From: Thiomonas intermedia
GTDB lineage: Bacteria > Pseudomonadota > Gammaproteobacteria > Burkholderiales > Burkholderiaceae_C
Direction: 5' to 3'
Assembly (NCBI RefSeq): GCF_002028405.1
Contig: NZ_CP020046.1
Coordinates: 1,116,001-1,180,000 of the forward strand
Length of the DNA: 64,000 nt
The notes below the pieces were generated by a model. That model saw only the letters and a list, made by a program, of their open reading frames with translations. It ran no database searches and was not told the DNA's origin. Made by a program: the position numbers and the translations under genes. Shown here piece after piece: positions 25,856-34,483 of this stretch; the stretch's first letter is position 1; the number at the start of each line of letters is the position of its first letter.

Positions 25856-27691
25856 TCAGGAAGGAAAAGGGCATAGGCGCGACCCATCTTGAGACAATAA
25901 CCAGTGTCCAAGCACGGCCTGCAGTTCCGTTGGCTCCACCGGTTTGCGCAGCACGAGATAGCCTTGCTCTTCAGCCTCCGCCAGTTCCGGGGAATCCAGT
26001 TCGCCGCTGATCATGGCTCCGCTCGCATCGGGCAGGCGTTCAAGCAATTCACACAACAGCTCGAAACCGCTCTCGCCCGAGCGCAGCCGCTGGTCGCAGA
26101 ATACGACATCCGGTTTGAAGCCGGATTTAAGAAGGCGCATCGCCTGTCCACCCGATTCGACGCAGGCGACCTGCAGACCCCAGGTTTGCATCATGGTTTG
26201 CCAAGCACTACGTACCAACGGGTCGTCATCGACCACGAGGCAAGCACCCGACCAATGCGGCACCGTCTGGGGCAAGGTCGAGGCGGCCGGTCCAGCGAGG
26301 GCGGGATGCCCCACTTCCTTCGCCGCATCGAGACGAAGCCAGAAGCACGAACCCTTGCCCTCGCGGGAGCGGAATCCGTGCGTCGCACCCATCATGGCGC
26401 AGCAGCGGGCGACGACGGCCAGCCCCAGTCCGTGGCCGGCACTGTCGATATCCCAGGCATGCTCGTTGCGGAAAAACGGCGAAAAGATCTCGGCGCCGTC
26501 GCGCGTTGCGATTCCGATACCGGTGTCCCAGACTTCGCATTGCCAGCCCTCGCCTCGTCGGCGAACGGCCAGCAGAATGCCTCCTTGGCGCGTATAGCGC
26601 AGGGCGTTGTGCAGCAGGTTGCTCAGCGACTGGCGCAGTAGCGTCCTGTCGGCGACGGCCATCGCCCCGTCCGCCGGTAGATGGACGCGCAAGACCAGTC
26701 CCCGATTGCGCGCCTCCTCGCGGAAGATGGTCGCGACGTTGGCGATCATCTCGGTCAGATCGACGGCTTCGGTCTTGATTTGAACCCGGCCGCTCTCGAT
26801 CCGGGACAGGTCGAGCAGCGCGTTGAACATCTGCGTGGCCGAACGCACGCTTTCCCGCAGATCGGCTAGGGCGGCGTCGAGCGCCGGGTCGCGATTGCTT
26901 CGCAAAATCGACTCGACCAGGAAGCCCATGGCATGCACCGGCTGGCGCAGGTCGTGGCTGGCCGTGGTCAGAAACAGGTTCTTGTCGTACAGGGCCTTTT
27001 CCGCCTCTTCCTTGGCCCGGCGGAAGTTCTCGGCCAGTCGCGCGCCTTTTTCCTGCAGCACGATGTTTTGCACGAAGAAGCGATGCGATATGGCTGAGTG
27101 CTTGAGCATCGTGCGGATATAGATCAGGGTCAGCGGCATCACGTAATACCAGTAACCCGGAAAGCTGTAAGGCACCAGCAGCGTCACGCCGCCCCAACCC
27201 GTCAGGAAAAAGCTGCGGAATACCGATAACACCGGCGATGAATGCACGGAATTGCCAGCGACGATGGCTGCAACAGTCACCAGATAGAGCAGTTGGAATT
27301 CGAACGTGGCGTGATGGGCCGTCAGTAACGGAGGAACGGCCATGCTGCTGCCGTAAACCAGTGCCATGCCGTGAATTCGCGGCGACCAGCGGCGCAGGAT
27401 CGCCTCGGGCTCGCCTTCGGCGCGCTCGAGGTGGTAGCGCCGATACTGCCAGCGAACCACCAGAAGCCCGATGAAATACCAAACCGACCACAGCACGAGC
27501 CCGAGTGGATTCTGGCCGAGATGGATATACCAGGCTATGAAGGGTAGGCTGACAACGACCATCGCCCCGAAGCCGTAGTTGATCCGGGCGAAAGCCACGT
27601 CGAGCAGCCCCACCCTGCCAGACGGGCTTATATCGTCGTAACCGAGTTCCTTGCCAACGTCGGCCAGCTGCGCTTTGTCTTGATCAGACAT
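25856..27691 (-). CDS. Hybrid sensor histidine kinase with C-terminal receiver
   Basis: 611 residues. About six membrane helices (residues 40-200) form an unusual membrane sensor without a large periplasmic loop. The transmitter follows: H-box ASHDLRQPVHAMGFL, N-box NLLHNALRY, G-box WDTGIGIATRDG and GHGLGLAVV. The receiver domain (about 490-605) has CLVVDDDPLVRSAW and the phospho-acceptor Asp in VVFCDQRL. The start at MSDQDKAQL overlaps the upstream response-regulator gene by 8 bp, so the two are translated together. HDLRQP-type hybrid kinases with membrane sensors usually pair with a LuxR-type regulator, as here. Confidence 0.88.
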   Translation of the reverse strand: MSDQDKAQLADVGKELGYDDISPSGRVGLLDVAFARINYGFGAMVVVSLPFIAWYIHLGQNPLGLVLWSVWYFIGLLVVRWQYRRYHLERAEGEPEAILRRWSPRIHGMALVYGSSMAVPPLLTAHHATFEFQLLYLVTVAAIVAGNSVHSSPVLSVFRSFFLTGWGGVTLLVPYSFPGYWYYVMPLTLIYIRTMLKHSAISHRFFVQNIVLQEKGARLAENFRRAKEEAEKALYDKNLFLTTASHDLRQPVHAMGFLVESILRSNRDPALDAALADLRESVRSATQMFNALLDLSRIESGRVQIKTEAVDLTEMIANVATIFREEARNRGLVLRVHLPADGAMAVADRTLLRQSLSNLLHNALRYTRQGGILLAVRRRGEGWQCEVWDTGIGIATRDGAEIFSPFFRNEHAWDIDSAGHGLGLAVVARCCAMMGATHGFRSREGKGSCFWLRLDAAKEVGHPALAGPAASTLPQTVPHWSGACLVVDDDPLVRSAWQTMMQTWGLQVACVESGGQAMRLLKSGFKPDVVFCDQRLRSGESGFELLCELLERLPDASGAMISGELDSPELAEAEEQGYLVLRKPVEPTELQAVLGHWLLSQDGSRLCPFPS

Positions 27692-28337
27692 CGCTCCGCC
27701 TTCCGAGTAGCCGGGCAATCAACTCGACACGACTGCGTGCCCCAAGCCGTTCCAAGATACCGCTCACATGTTCCTTGACGGTTTGTTCGGTCAGCGAAAG
27801 CTGTTGCGCAACCCGCTTGTTGGGCAAGCCCTTGAGCATCAGGGCGAGAACCTCTCCTTGGCGCGGCGTCAAGCCGAGCTCGGCGTGGCTCAACGGCAGA
27901 CCGCGCGCTTCGTTGGCTGCCGGGGCGGCAACCGACGTATCGTCGAACCATGCATCGCCACGCAGTACCGCAGCGACGGCCAGGGCAAAAACAGCCGGAT
28001 CCGCATGTTTCAGCACAAAACCATCGGCGGCCAAGCGGCGTACCTTGTCACGGATCATGGGATCGCCGTCCCCGCTGATGACCAGCAGTCGAGTGGCTGG
28101 ATAATCGTCCCGAAACCGTCCCAGCATCGACAGCGCCGTACCCTCCGGCAGCCAAAAATCGATCAGAGCCAGTGTCGGCGCCCCGAATTGGGCGATGTGC
28201 ATCCAAAGGTCGGCAACCCGGCAAATCGCATCGGTACGCGCAAACTCGCAGTGCGTGCGCAGAAAATCCGCAATGCCGCGCGCGACCAGTGGATGGTCAT
28301 CGACAACCAGGGCTGAGCGCTCGTTGATCATGATCAT
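27684..28337 (-). CDS. LuxR/NarL-type response regulator
   Basis: About 217 residues. Receiver domain (ALVVDDHPLVARGIADFL; phospho-acceptor in LALIDFWLPEG; Lys in GFVLKHADP) and C-terminal LuxR HTH (LTPRQGEVLALMLKGLPNKRVAQQLSLTEQTVKEHVSGILERL). ATG codons at 28337 and 28331 and a GTG at 28340 are all possible starts; none has a clear ribosome-binding site. It is encoded just before its kinase and probably binds the inverted repeats at 25301 and 29417. Confidence 0.9.
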   Translation of the reverse strand: MIMINERSALVVDDHPLVARGIADFLRTHCEFARTDAICRVADLWMHIAQFGAPTLALIDFWLPEGTALSMLGRFRDDYPATRLLVISGDGDPMIRDKVRRLAADGFVLKHADPAVFALAVAAVLRGDAWFDDTSVAAPAANEARGLPLSHAELGLTPRQGEVLALMLKGLPNKRVAQQLSLTEQTVKEHVSGILERLGARSRVELIARLLGRRSDV

Positions 28338-28552
28338 CACGACAGATCGTCATATTTGGAAATGTTTTGTTTCTAGAGACGCTTCGTCGCGAGATTATCA
28401 AACGATTCATTCGACATACCCCCCTTTCATCGCAGAAATTTTTCCATCCCACCTCGCCAAAAAATCGCCCAGACTGGCTTGGCCTGAGCAGCGGTCGGCT
28501 GGGCTGAGGTGGTTTGTCGGCGCACGACCAGCAATGCGCCGACTTCTGGACA

Positions 28553-29356
28553 TCATTTCTTGAAGTAACAGCCATGACCCTGGTTGACCAGATCGGCATG
28601 CCCTTCAACATCGGCGACTGTCGGGAAAGCGCTGGGATTCGTATCAGCGAAGAGGCAAAGGATGGTTTCGCCCTTCTTCGCCCATACTGAATAAGCCTGC
28701 CCGCTCGGGTAAGTCCAGAGGCCCCAGTTTGCTGCGAGCGTTGATGTGGCTTCCGTTCGAAAAAGGGTCACATCGCCCATGGGCGTTGGCGTATCCAAAG
28801 GCGCTCCGGTCCCCGAGCAGTCCGTGGCTGCATAGGTCATGACCCCGCGATCGAACGAGATACTCGCATCTCCTGTCTTCGTGACTCGCATCCACAGGCG
28901 ATTTCCTGTTCCGCTTGATGCCTGTACGCACAGGCTTTGGAGCCACTCCCCCACCAAGCCATCCACGCCCATCGTTGGCGTCGATGGTGTCGTTGGCGGT
29001 TGCCCTGAGCCTGAAGCGCAGGAAACGTTGACATCGGCCACTTCGCCTGTCACCGTACCGCTTCCATTGGTGACGCTACAGGTTTGTCCGTTTGGCTGTG
29101 TCTTCACGGTCACCCGATAGTTCGAGCCACCGGGCACAGGAGTCGCAAAACGGAATGATCCGTTTGAACTGATCGACACATCATCGCCGTCGTTTTGTTG
29201 CAGCACTACGGCGGCACCAGAGCCAAGGCCCGAGACTGAACCCCCGATCGCGTATGCGCCCGTCCCACCCCCTCCACCTCCTCCTCCACAAGCTGACATC
29301 AAAACTGCGACGAATACGCCACCACTCAGACCTTTCACTACCCGATACACGCGCAT
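28553..29356 (-). CDS. Lipoprotein with poly-Gly linker and repeated secreted domain
   Basis: 267 residues. A signal peptide with lipobox (LMSAC) is followed at once by eight glycines, then an Ig-like or carboxypeptidase-regulatory-like domain (AIGGSVSGLGSGAAVVLQQN, VTVKTQPNGQTCSVTNGSG) of a kind repeated in large surface proteins, a Pro/Thr linker and a C-terminal domain with paired Cys. The start is fixed by the signal peptide at 29356; the longer frame upstream is antisense to the exporter gene and not real. The inverted-repeat operator lies 71 bp upstream. It is likely an outer-membrane lipoprotein controlled by the adjacent two-component system. Confidence 0.78.
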   Translation of the reverse strand: MRVYRVVKGLSGGVFVAVLMSACGGGGGGGGTGAYAIGGSVSGLGSGAAVVLQQNDGDDVSISSNGSFRFATPVPGGSNYRVTVKTQPNGQTCSVTNGSGTVTGEVADVNVSCASGSGQPPTTPSTPTMGVDGLVGEWLQSLCVQASSGTGNRLWMRVTKTGDASISFDRGVMTYAATDCSGTGAPLDTPTPMGDVTLFRTEATSTLAANWGLWTYPSGQAYSVWAKKGETILCLFADTNPSAFPTVADVEGHADLVNQGHGCYFKK

Positions 29357-29416
29357 GGCTCCTCCGTTGATTGCCGCTGTACTTGGCAGAATTCTGGGCC
29401 CTGCCTGAAGTTCGGG

Positions 29417-29436
29417 GAACCCTACCTTCGTCGGGT
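29417..29436 (-). promoter_or_regulatory. Inverted-repeat operator upstream of lipoprotein gene 29356
   Basis: On the plus strand AACCCTAC-CTTC-GTCGGGTT, centred at 29427, 71 bp upstream of the start at 29356. Read on the gene strand it contains GAAGGTAGGGTT, very like GAAGTAGGGTT of the site at 25301. Seven of eight arm positions pair. Confidence 0.6.
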
Positions 29437-29598
29437 TACGACCTTGGCAGGGTTGGGGAGTGTTTTGTCCCACTGATACGTGAGCAAAGTCGATGCAGCT
29501 TCTCAAGGATCGAGTCTGCGGCGACAGGACATGGCAGCCCTTTGAAGCGACTGCCGCCAAGGATAGATAGAGGAGTCTCGCGTCAATTGTGAAACGGT

Positions 29599-31026
29599 TC
29601 AGTAAGCGCCACGCACCGGAATGGAGTTCCTCGCCACCCGCATCACGCTGAACAGCGCGCCCAGTGCCGCCATGCTGGTGGCCACGATCAGACCCGCCTG
29701 AGGCGCATGGGCCCCGGCCGCCAGATGAAACACCAGCGAGCTGGCCACCGCGCCGGCGGTCTGGCCTGAGAGCCGCGCGGTGGCCTGCATGCCGCCGGCC
29801 GCCGCGCTGCGTGCACGGGGGGCGGCCAGCAACATGTTGCGGTTGTTCGGCACCTGGAAGAAACCGAAGCCCAGGCCGCACAGCACGGTACTGGCCACGA
29901 GGGGCAACAGGCGCTGCTCCTGCGTCATCCAGGCGGCCAGCAGGAGGCCCGCGGCCAGGCAGACGGCGCCGAAGGTGCACAGGGCCGCAGTGGACACGCG
30001 ATCGGCAAGCCGACCGGCGAGCGGTGCGGCCACCGCGACCGTCAAGGGCCACGGAGTCAAGGCCAGTCCGGTGACCAGGGCGCTTTCGCCAAGGCGGTTC
30101 TGGAAGTCGAAAACCAGGGCGACGATGCCGGCGATCTGCGCCCCGAAGCAGCAGATCGAGGCAAGCACCGACAGCCGGAACGCGGGCACACGCAAGAGAT
30201 CGAGCGGGATGAGCGGTGCCTCGACCCGCCATTCGCGCACGACCAGCGCGACGAACGCCGCAGCTGCCACCGCCATCAGCACGACGCCCTGAGCGGGCGC
30301 GGCCGCAAGCCGGTCGACCCCGAGCACGAGCGTGGCGAAGCCCAGGGCGTTCAAACCCATGCTGGGCAGATCGAGGGGGCGCTGCGTGGGCGTGCCCTGC
30401 GGCAGTCGCCTCAGCGCCAGCAGCGTGACCAGGCCGACGGGAAGGTTGACGGCAAACAGCCAGCGCCAGTCGGCCAGCGAAAGAATCACGGCGCCGAGGG
30501 TGGGCCCGGCCGCCGAGGACAGGGCCACGGTCAACGCGCTCCAGCCGATGGCTCGGCCCAGCATGCGCTGAGGCACTATGGCCCGCAGGAGAGCCGCGTT
30601 GAGCGCCATGATGCAGGCGCCACCCAGGCCCTGGATGAAGCGCGCGGTCACCAGCCAGTCGAAGCTCGGCGCCATGACGCACAAGGCTGAAGCCAGGGTG
30701 AACAGCGCCACACCGCCTCCATATAGCGCGCGGTGTCCGACCTTGTCGCCAATGGCCGCGCAGGGAAACAGGGCCATCACCAGGGCCATCTGGTACGCCG
30801 TGACCACCCAGATCGCCTGCGAGGCGCTGACCCGCAACTCGGTGGAGATGGTGGGCAGGGCAACATTGACGATGGTGCCGTCGAGCACGACCAGCACCGT
30901 CGCGAGAAGCACGCCGACCAGGGCCCAGAGCTGCCCCGGTTCGAGGGAGTCGCTGGCGCCAGTCTGTGCTTGAGGCGCTGCGTCGCTGCGAGGCCGCGTC
31001 GGTTTGGGGGAAGAAGAAGGTTGCAT
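29599..31026 (-). CDS. MFS drug exporter, DHA2 (14-helix) family
   Basis: 475 residues, about 14 membrane helices. Motif C/D1 (LDGTIVNVALPTI) in helix 1 and the WVVTAYQMALV and RFIQGLGGACIM blocks mark the DHA2/EmrB-QacA family of proton-driven exporters of drugs or organic acids. It is divergent from a LysR gene (103 bp between ORFs), the common arrangement in which the regulator controls the pump. Substrate unknown. Confidence 0.88.
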   Translation of the reverse strand: MQPSSSPKPTRPRSDAAPQAQTGASDSLEPGQLWALVGVLLATVLVVLDGTIVNVALPTISTELRVSASQAIWVVTAYQMALVMALFPCAAIGDKVGHRALYGGGVALFTLASALCVMAPSFDWLVTARFIQGLGGACIMALNAALLRAIVPQRMLGRAIGWSALTVALSSAAGPTLGAVILSLADWRWLFAVNLPVGLVTLLALRRLPQGTPTQRPLDLPSMGLNALGFATLVLGVDRLAAAPAQGVVLMAVAAAAFVALVVREWRVEAPLIPLDLLRVPAFRLSVLASICCFGAQIAGIVALVFDFQNRLGESALVTGLALTPWPLTVAVAAPLAGRLADRVSTAALCTFGAVCLAAGLLLAAWMTQEQRLLPLVASTVLCGLGFGFFQVPNNRNMLLAAPRARSAAAGGMQATARLSGQTAGAVASSLVFHLAAGAHAPQAGLIVATSMAALGALFSVMRVARNSIPVRGAY

Positions 31027-31153
31027 GAAAGGTCTGGGGATGCCGCTGAGATGCAGAGCACTCTATCAGTCGGGAATCCATGGCGGAAGGCGCAACGCCT
31101 GCAAGTTATAGTTGCATGAAACGCCATAGATGCGCGACCTGCCGCCCGCCCCG

Positions 31154-32074
31154 ATGGACCTCAACCTGCTCCCCGTGCTCGATGCGCTGCTGAGTGAATG
31201 CAGCGTGACGGCGGCCGCGCGGCGGCTAAACCTCAGCCCCTCGGCCATGAGTCGGGCACTCACACGCCTGCGCACGCTCACGGGCGACCCCCTGCTGGTG
31301 CGGGCCGGGCGCGGTCTGGTGCTCACACCCCATGGCGAACGGCTGCGCGCCCAGGTACCCGGGCTGGCCCGCCAGATCGAGGGCCTGCTCAGACCCGCGC
31401 CGCACACGCTCGATCTGGCTCGACTCGACCGCGCTTTCACGCTGCGCGCCAACGACGGGTTCATCGACGTGTTCGGCGGCCCGCTCGCCGCGGCCCTGGC
31501 GCTGCGGGCGCCGCAGGCGCGGGTGCGCTTCATGCTCAAGGCCGACAAGGAGGCGCACCATCTGCGCGAAGGTGTCGCCGATCTGGAGATCGGCGTGATG
31601 GGCCGCGACGCCGGGCCCGAGGTGCGGGTCCAGGCGCTCTTTCGCGACCGCTTCGTCGGCGTGGTGCGCACCGGCCATCCGCTGTTGGCGGGTCCGGTCA
31701 CGCCGCAGCGCTATGTGGCCTTTGGCCATGTCGTAGCCTCGCGGCGCGGACGGGCGCAAGGGCCCGTCGATGCGGCGCTTGCCAGCCTCGGTCTGCAGCG
31801 CAACATCCAGGTGATGGTGCCCGGTTTCCTCGCGGCGCTGGGCATCGCGCGCGATTCGGATCTGGTCGCGCTGGTGCCGAAGTCGTTTCTGCGCGGGTCG
31901 ACGGGGGTTGGCGCCCAGGCCATCGCTGGCGTGCAGACCTTCGCCCTCCCCGTGGAAACCCCGGCCATCACCATCTCGCAGATGTGGCATCCAAGCCAGG
32001 ACGCCGATCCCGCCCATCGCTGGCTGCGCGCGCTGACCCGCGAGATCTGCCATCAGGAGCCGCTCCATGATTGA
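31154..32074 (+). CDS. LysR family transcriptional regulator
   Basis: 306 residues from MDLNLLPVLDALL; an ATG eight codons upstream (31130) is also possible. The N-terminal HTH (SVTAAARRLNLSPSAMSRALTRLRTLTGDPLLVR) is typical, followed by a two-lobed effector-binding domain. It is divergent from the DHA2 exporter and probably regulates it. The sequence GTTGCATGAAA occurs on both sides of the gap (near 31022 and 31110), which might be a coincidence or a repeat of a binding site. The 3' end overlaps the start of the broken VOC gene. Confidence 0.88.
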   Translation: MDLNLLPVLDALLSECSVTAAARRLNLSPSAMSRALTRLRTLTGDPLLVRAGRGLVLTPHGERLRAQVPGLARQIEGLLRPAPHTLDLARLDRAFTLRANDGFIDVFGGPLAAALALRAPQARVRFMLKADKEAHHLREGVADLEIGVMGRDAGPEVRVQALFRDRFVGVVRTGHPLLAGPVTPQRYVAFGHVVASRRGRAQGPVDAALASLGLQRNIQVMVPGFLAALGIARDSDLVALVPKSFLRGSTGVGAQAIAGVQTFALPVETPAITISQMWHPSQDADPAHRWLRALTREICHQEPLHD

Positions 32075-32444
32075 TCACCTCGCCCCCCGCCCTCACCACA
32101 GCGCGCCCGCAGGCCTGCATCGACTTCTACACCCGGGTGCTTGGCCTGCAGCTGGAACGTTTCATCGGCGGCACGCCGCCCGTCGAACGCCTCGCCTTTC
32201 GCTTTGGCCACCAGAAAATCAACGTGCATGTGCAGGGCGCGGAGTTCGAGCCGAAGGCGCACCTGCCCGTGCCCGGCGCGCTGGACCTGTGCTTCCTGGC
32301 CTCGGTTCCGCTGGAGACGGTGATCGAGCGGCTGGACCAGGCGGGCTGGCCCATCGTCGAAGGCCCGGGGCGACGCAGCCGATCCGCTCGGTCTATGCGC
32401 GCGACCCCGACTTCAATCTCATCAAGCTTGCCGAGGCGGCATGA
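32067..32444 (+). pseudogene. VOC family protein gene with two compensating frameshifts
   Basis: Translation in one frame gives a start (MIDHLA), the middle (LTTARPQACIDFYTRVLGLQ to ERLDQAGWPIVEGPG) lies in the next frame, and the end (GATQPIRSVYARDPDFNLI plus KLAEAA and a stop) returns to the first. Together they form a standard glyoxalase-like VOC protein of about 125 residues, common next to LysR or AraC genes in this group. The first shift lies near the C-run at 32083-32088, the second near 32365-32372. Either the gene is broken or there are two sequencing errors. A TTG at 32071 could start the middle frame. Confidence 0.65.
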
Positions 32445-32546
32445 ACCCGGCTCTTACCCTGCAGCAGCATCCCGCCAGACAGCCCGACTCGCTCGCACGC
32501 CGTGCGAATAGGCCCATGCACTGCGCTTCGGCCGACGCGCCCTAAA

Positions 32547-32912
32547 ATGCTCCGCATGTTCTCCGTGCTGCGTCCCGTTCTGATTCTTCTGCTCGTGCTG
32601 CTGCCCTTGCGCGGCTGGGCGCAGGCGAACATGACGGTGGCCGATTGCCACGAGCCGGTGGCCACAGCGGAGCGGGTTCAAGCGCCGCAGCACGACGACT
32701 CGATGTCGATGGACGCCTGCCACACCCCGACGGACGGCGAATGTACCGGCTCCGGCCACCTCCATTGTGTCATTTGCCAACTCGCCGTTGGCCAACCCGC
32801 CACCTTCGTGCTGCGGCTGACCCAAGCCGTGCCGCACGCCTGCCCGCTGGCCACCCATCTCGCCTGGCACGACGCAGACCCGCACCTTCTCCAGCGCCCT
32901 CCCAGAGCCTGA
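32547..32912 (+). CDS. Secreted Cys/His-rich protein, copper cassette
   Basis: 121 residues: signal peptide (VLILLLVLLPLRGWAQA), then a short domain rich in Cys, His and Met (VADCHEP, SMDACHTP, GECTGSGHLHCVICQLAVG). It resembles DUF2946-type small proteins at the head of copper-resistance operons, which presumably bind copper in the periplasm. A TolC-type gene follows 93 bp later. A second in-frame ATG is at 32556. Confidence 0.65.
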   Translation: MLRMFSVLRPVLILLLVLLPLRGWAQANMTVADCHEPVATAERVQAPQHDDSMSMDACHTPTDGECTGSGHLHCVICQLAVGQPATFVLRLTQAVPHACPLATHLAWHDADPHLLQRPPRA

Positions 32913-33005
32913 CCCTCGTTTGAAGCCCTGATGCAGCGCTCCCGCAAGGGCGGCGCTGTTGTGTGCATGGCCGCGTCTCGGCGCGGCTCGAATGAGGAAT
33001 GTCCC

Positions 33006-34448
33006 GTGAACATCGTTTTCAAGACCCGGCGGCGCTGGCGTCTGGCACCGCTCGCGCCGCTGGCCGCTGCGCTGCTCGCCGCCTGCGCCCCGCTGCAAAC
33101 CCGGCAATCGTTGCAGGCCACCAATGCCCTCGTCCAACCCCACACCGGCCAGCCGGTGCAACTGCTGCGCGACGCCGCCGAGCAGCAGCAAGCGCAAACG
33201 CAGATCGACGCGCTGCTACGCCAGCCGCTGTCGGCCGATGACGCCGTGCGCGTGGCGCTGCTCGGCAGCCCGGCGCTGCAGGCGCTGATCGCGCAGGCGC
33301 AGGCCGACTCAGCTGCGTCCACCCAGAGCGCGCGGCTAAGTAATCCGCAATTCAGCTTCGAGCGCCTGCTCATTGGCGGCGGCGGGGTGGAAATCACCCG
33401 CAGCCTGAGCATCGGCCTGCTCGATCTGCTCACCCTGCCCGTCCGCTCGCGGCTGGACGACGCCCGCCAGCAGCGGCTGCGCCTGAACCTGGCGCGCGAG
33501 GTGCTGCGCACTGCGGCACAGGCACGCATGGCCTGGCTGCGCGCCGTCGCGGCGCAGCAAGCCGCCGCCTACGACCGCGACGTGGTGGACGCCGCGCAAG
33601 CCACCGCCACGCTGGCCGCGCGCATGCAGGCCGCAGGCAACTTCACCAAGCTCGACGCCGCGCGCCAGGGCCTGTTCGCCGCCGACAGCCAGTTGCGCCT
33701 GCAGCGTGCCGCGCTGGCCGCCGCACAAAGCCACGAAGCATTGGTGCGCGTGCTGGGCCTGAGCGCCGCGCAAGCCATCGCGCTTTCCCTCCCCGCGCAA
33801 CTGCCCGCTGCGCCGCCGCAGCCTCCCGCCGCCAGCGCCGCGCCGCTGCAGGCCGCGCTGACCCAGCGACTCGACGTGCAGCTCGCCCGCGCCGACCTCG
33901 ACGAGCAGGCGCAGGCCGCCGGGCTGGCGCGCAACACCAGCGTGATCGAGCATGTGGAGCTGGGCGGGGTGCGCAAGACCTATAGCGACGCACCGCCGCA
34001 AAACGGCTTCGACCTCAGCCTGCCGCTGCCGCTGTTCAACTTTGGCGACGCCACCCGCAGCGCTGCTGCCGACCGCGTGCTAGCCGCCCGCGCCCGCGCC
34101 CTGGCCACCGCACAGGAAGCCGCCTCGCAACTGCGCGAAGCCGACGCCCTGCGCCGCAGCGCCTGGCAGCAGCAGCACTTGAGCCGCACCCAAGTGCTGC
34201 CGCTGGCGCAGACCGTGCTCGACGAAAGCCAGCTTCGCTACAACGGCATGCTCATCGGCACCTTCGAGCTGGTCGCCACGGCTCAGACCCAGGCGCAGGT
34301 CGTGCGTGCCGCGATTGCTGCGCAGCGCGACTACTGGCTGGCCGACGCCGCCTGGCAAGCCGCGCAACTCGGTGTGGGTGCGGGCAGCTCTACGCCAACG
34401 CCCGACGGCAGCGCCACGGCCTCCACTCCTTCCGCCGCCGGCCATTGA
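33006..34448 (+). CDS. TolC-family outer-membrane lipoprotein (CusC-like)
   Basis: 480 residues starting at a GTG with GAGGA nine bases upstream. The signal peptide has a lipobox (LLAAC). The rest is long Ala/Gln-rich helices in two pseudo-repeats, as in TolC/OprM-type outer-membrane factors. It would form the outer-membrane channel of a heavy-metal efflux system. The RND pump and membrane-fusion genes usually found with it are absent; instead the multicopper oxidase gene follows 35 bp later. Confidence 0.8.
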   Translation: MNIVFKTRRRWRLAPLAPLAAALLAACAPLQTRQSLQATNALVQPHTGQPVQLLRDAAEQQQAQTQIDALLRQPLSADDAVRVALLGSPALQALIAQAQADSAASTQSARLSNPQFSFERLLIGGGGVEITRSLSIGLLDLLTLPVRSRLDDARQQRLRLNLAREVLRTAAQARMAWLRAVAAQQAAAYDRDVVDAAQATATLAARMQAAGNFTKLDAARQGLFAADSQLRLQRAALAAAQSHEALVRVLGLSAAQAIALSLPAQLPAAPPQPPAASAAPLQAALTQRLDVQLARADLDEQAQAAGLARNTSVIEHVELGGVRKTYSDAPPQNGFDLSLPLPLFNFGDATRSAAADRVLAARARALATAQEAASQLREADALRRSAWQQQHLSRTQVLPLAQTVLDESQLRYNGMLIGTFELVATAQTQAQVVRAAIAAQRDYWLADAAWQAAQLGVGAGSSTPTPDGSATASTPSAAGH

Positions 34449-34483
34449 GCGCCGCCCCGTACGGAATATTCCAAGGACACCCT

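Noticed and set aside
28553-31081. 842-codon frame joining the poly-Gly lipoprotein to sequence upstream
   Set aside because: Upstream of 29356 it is antisense-free shadow of the DHA2 exporter in another frame; the signal peptide at 29356 marks the real start.
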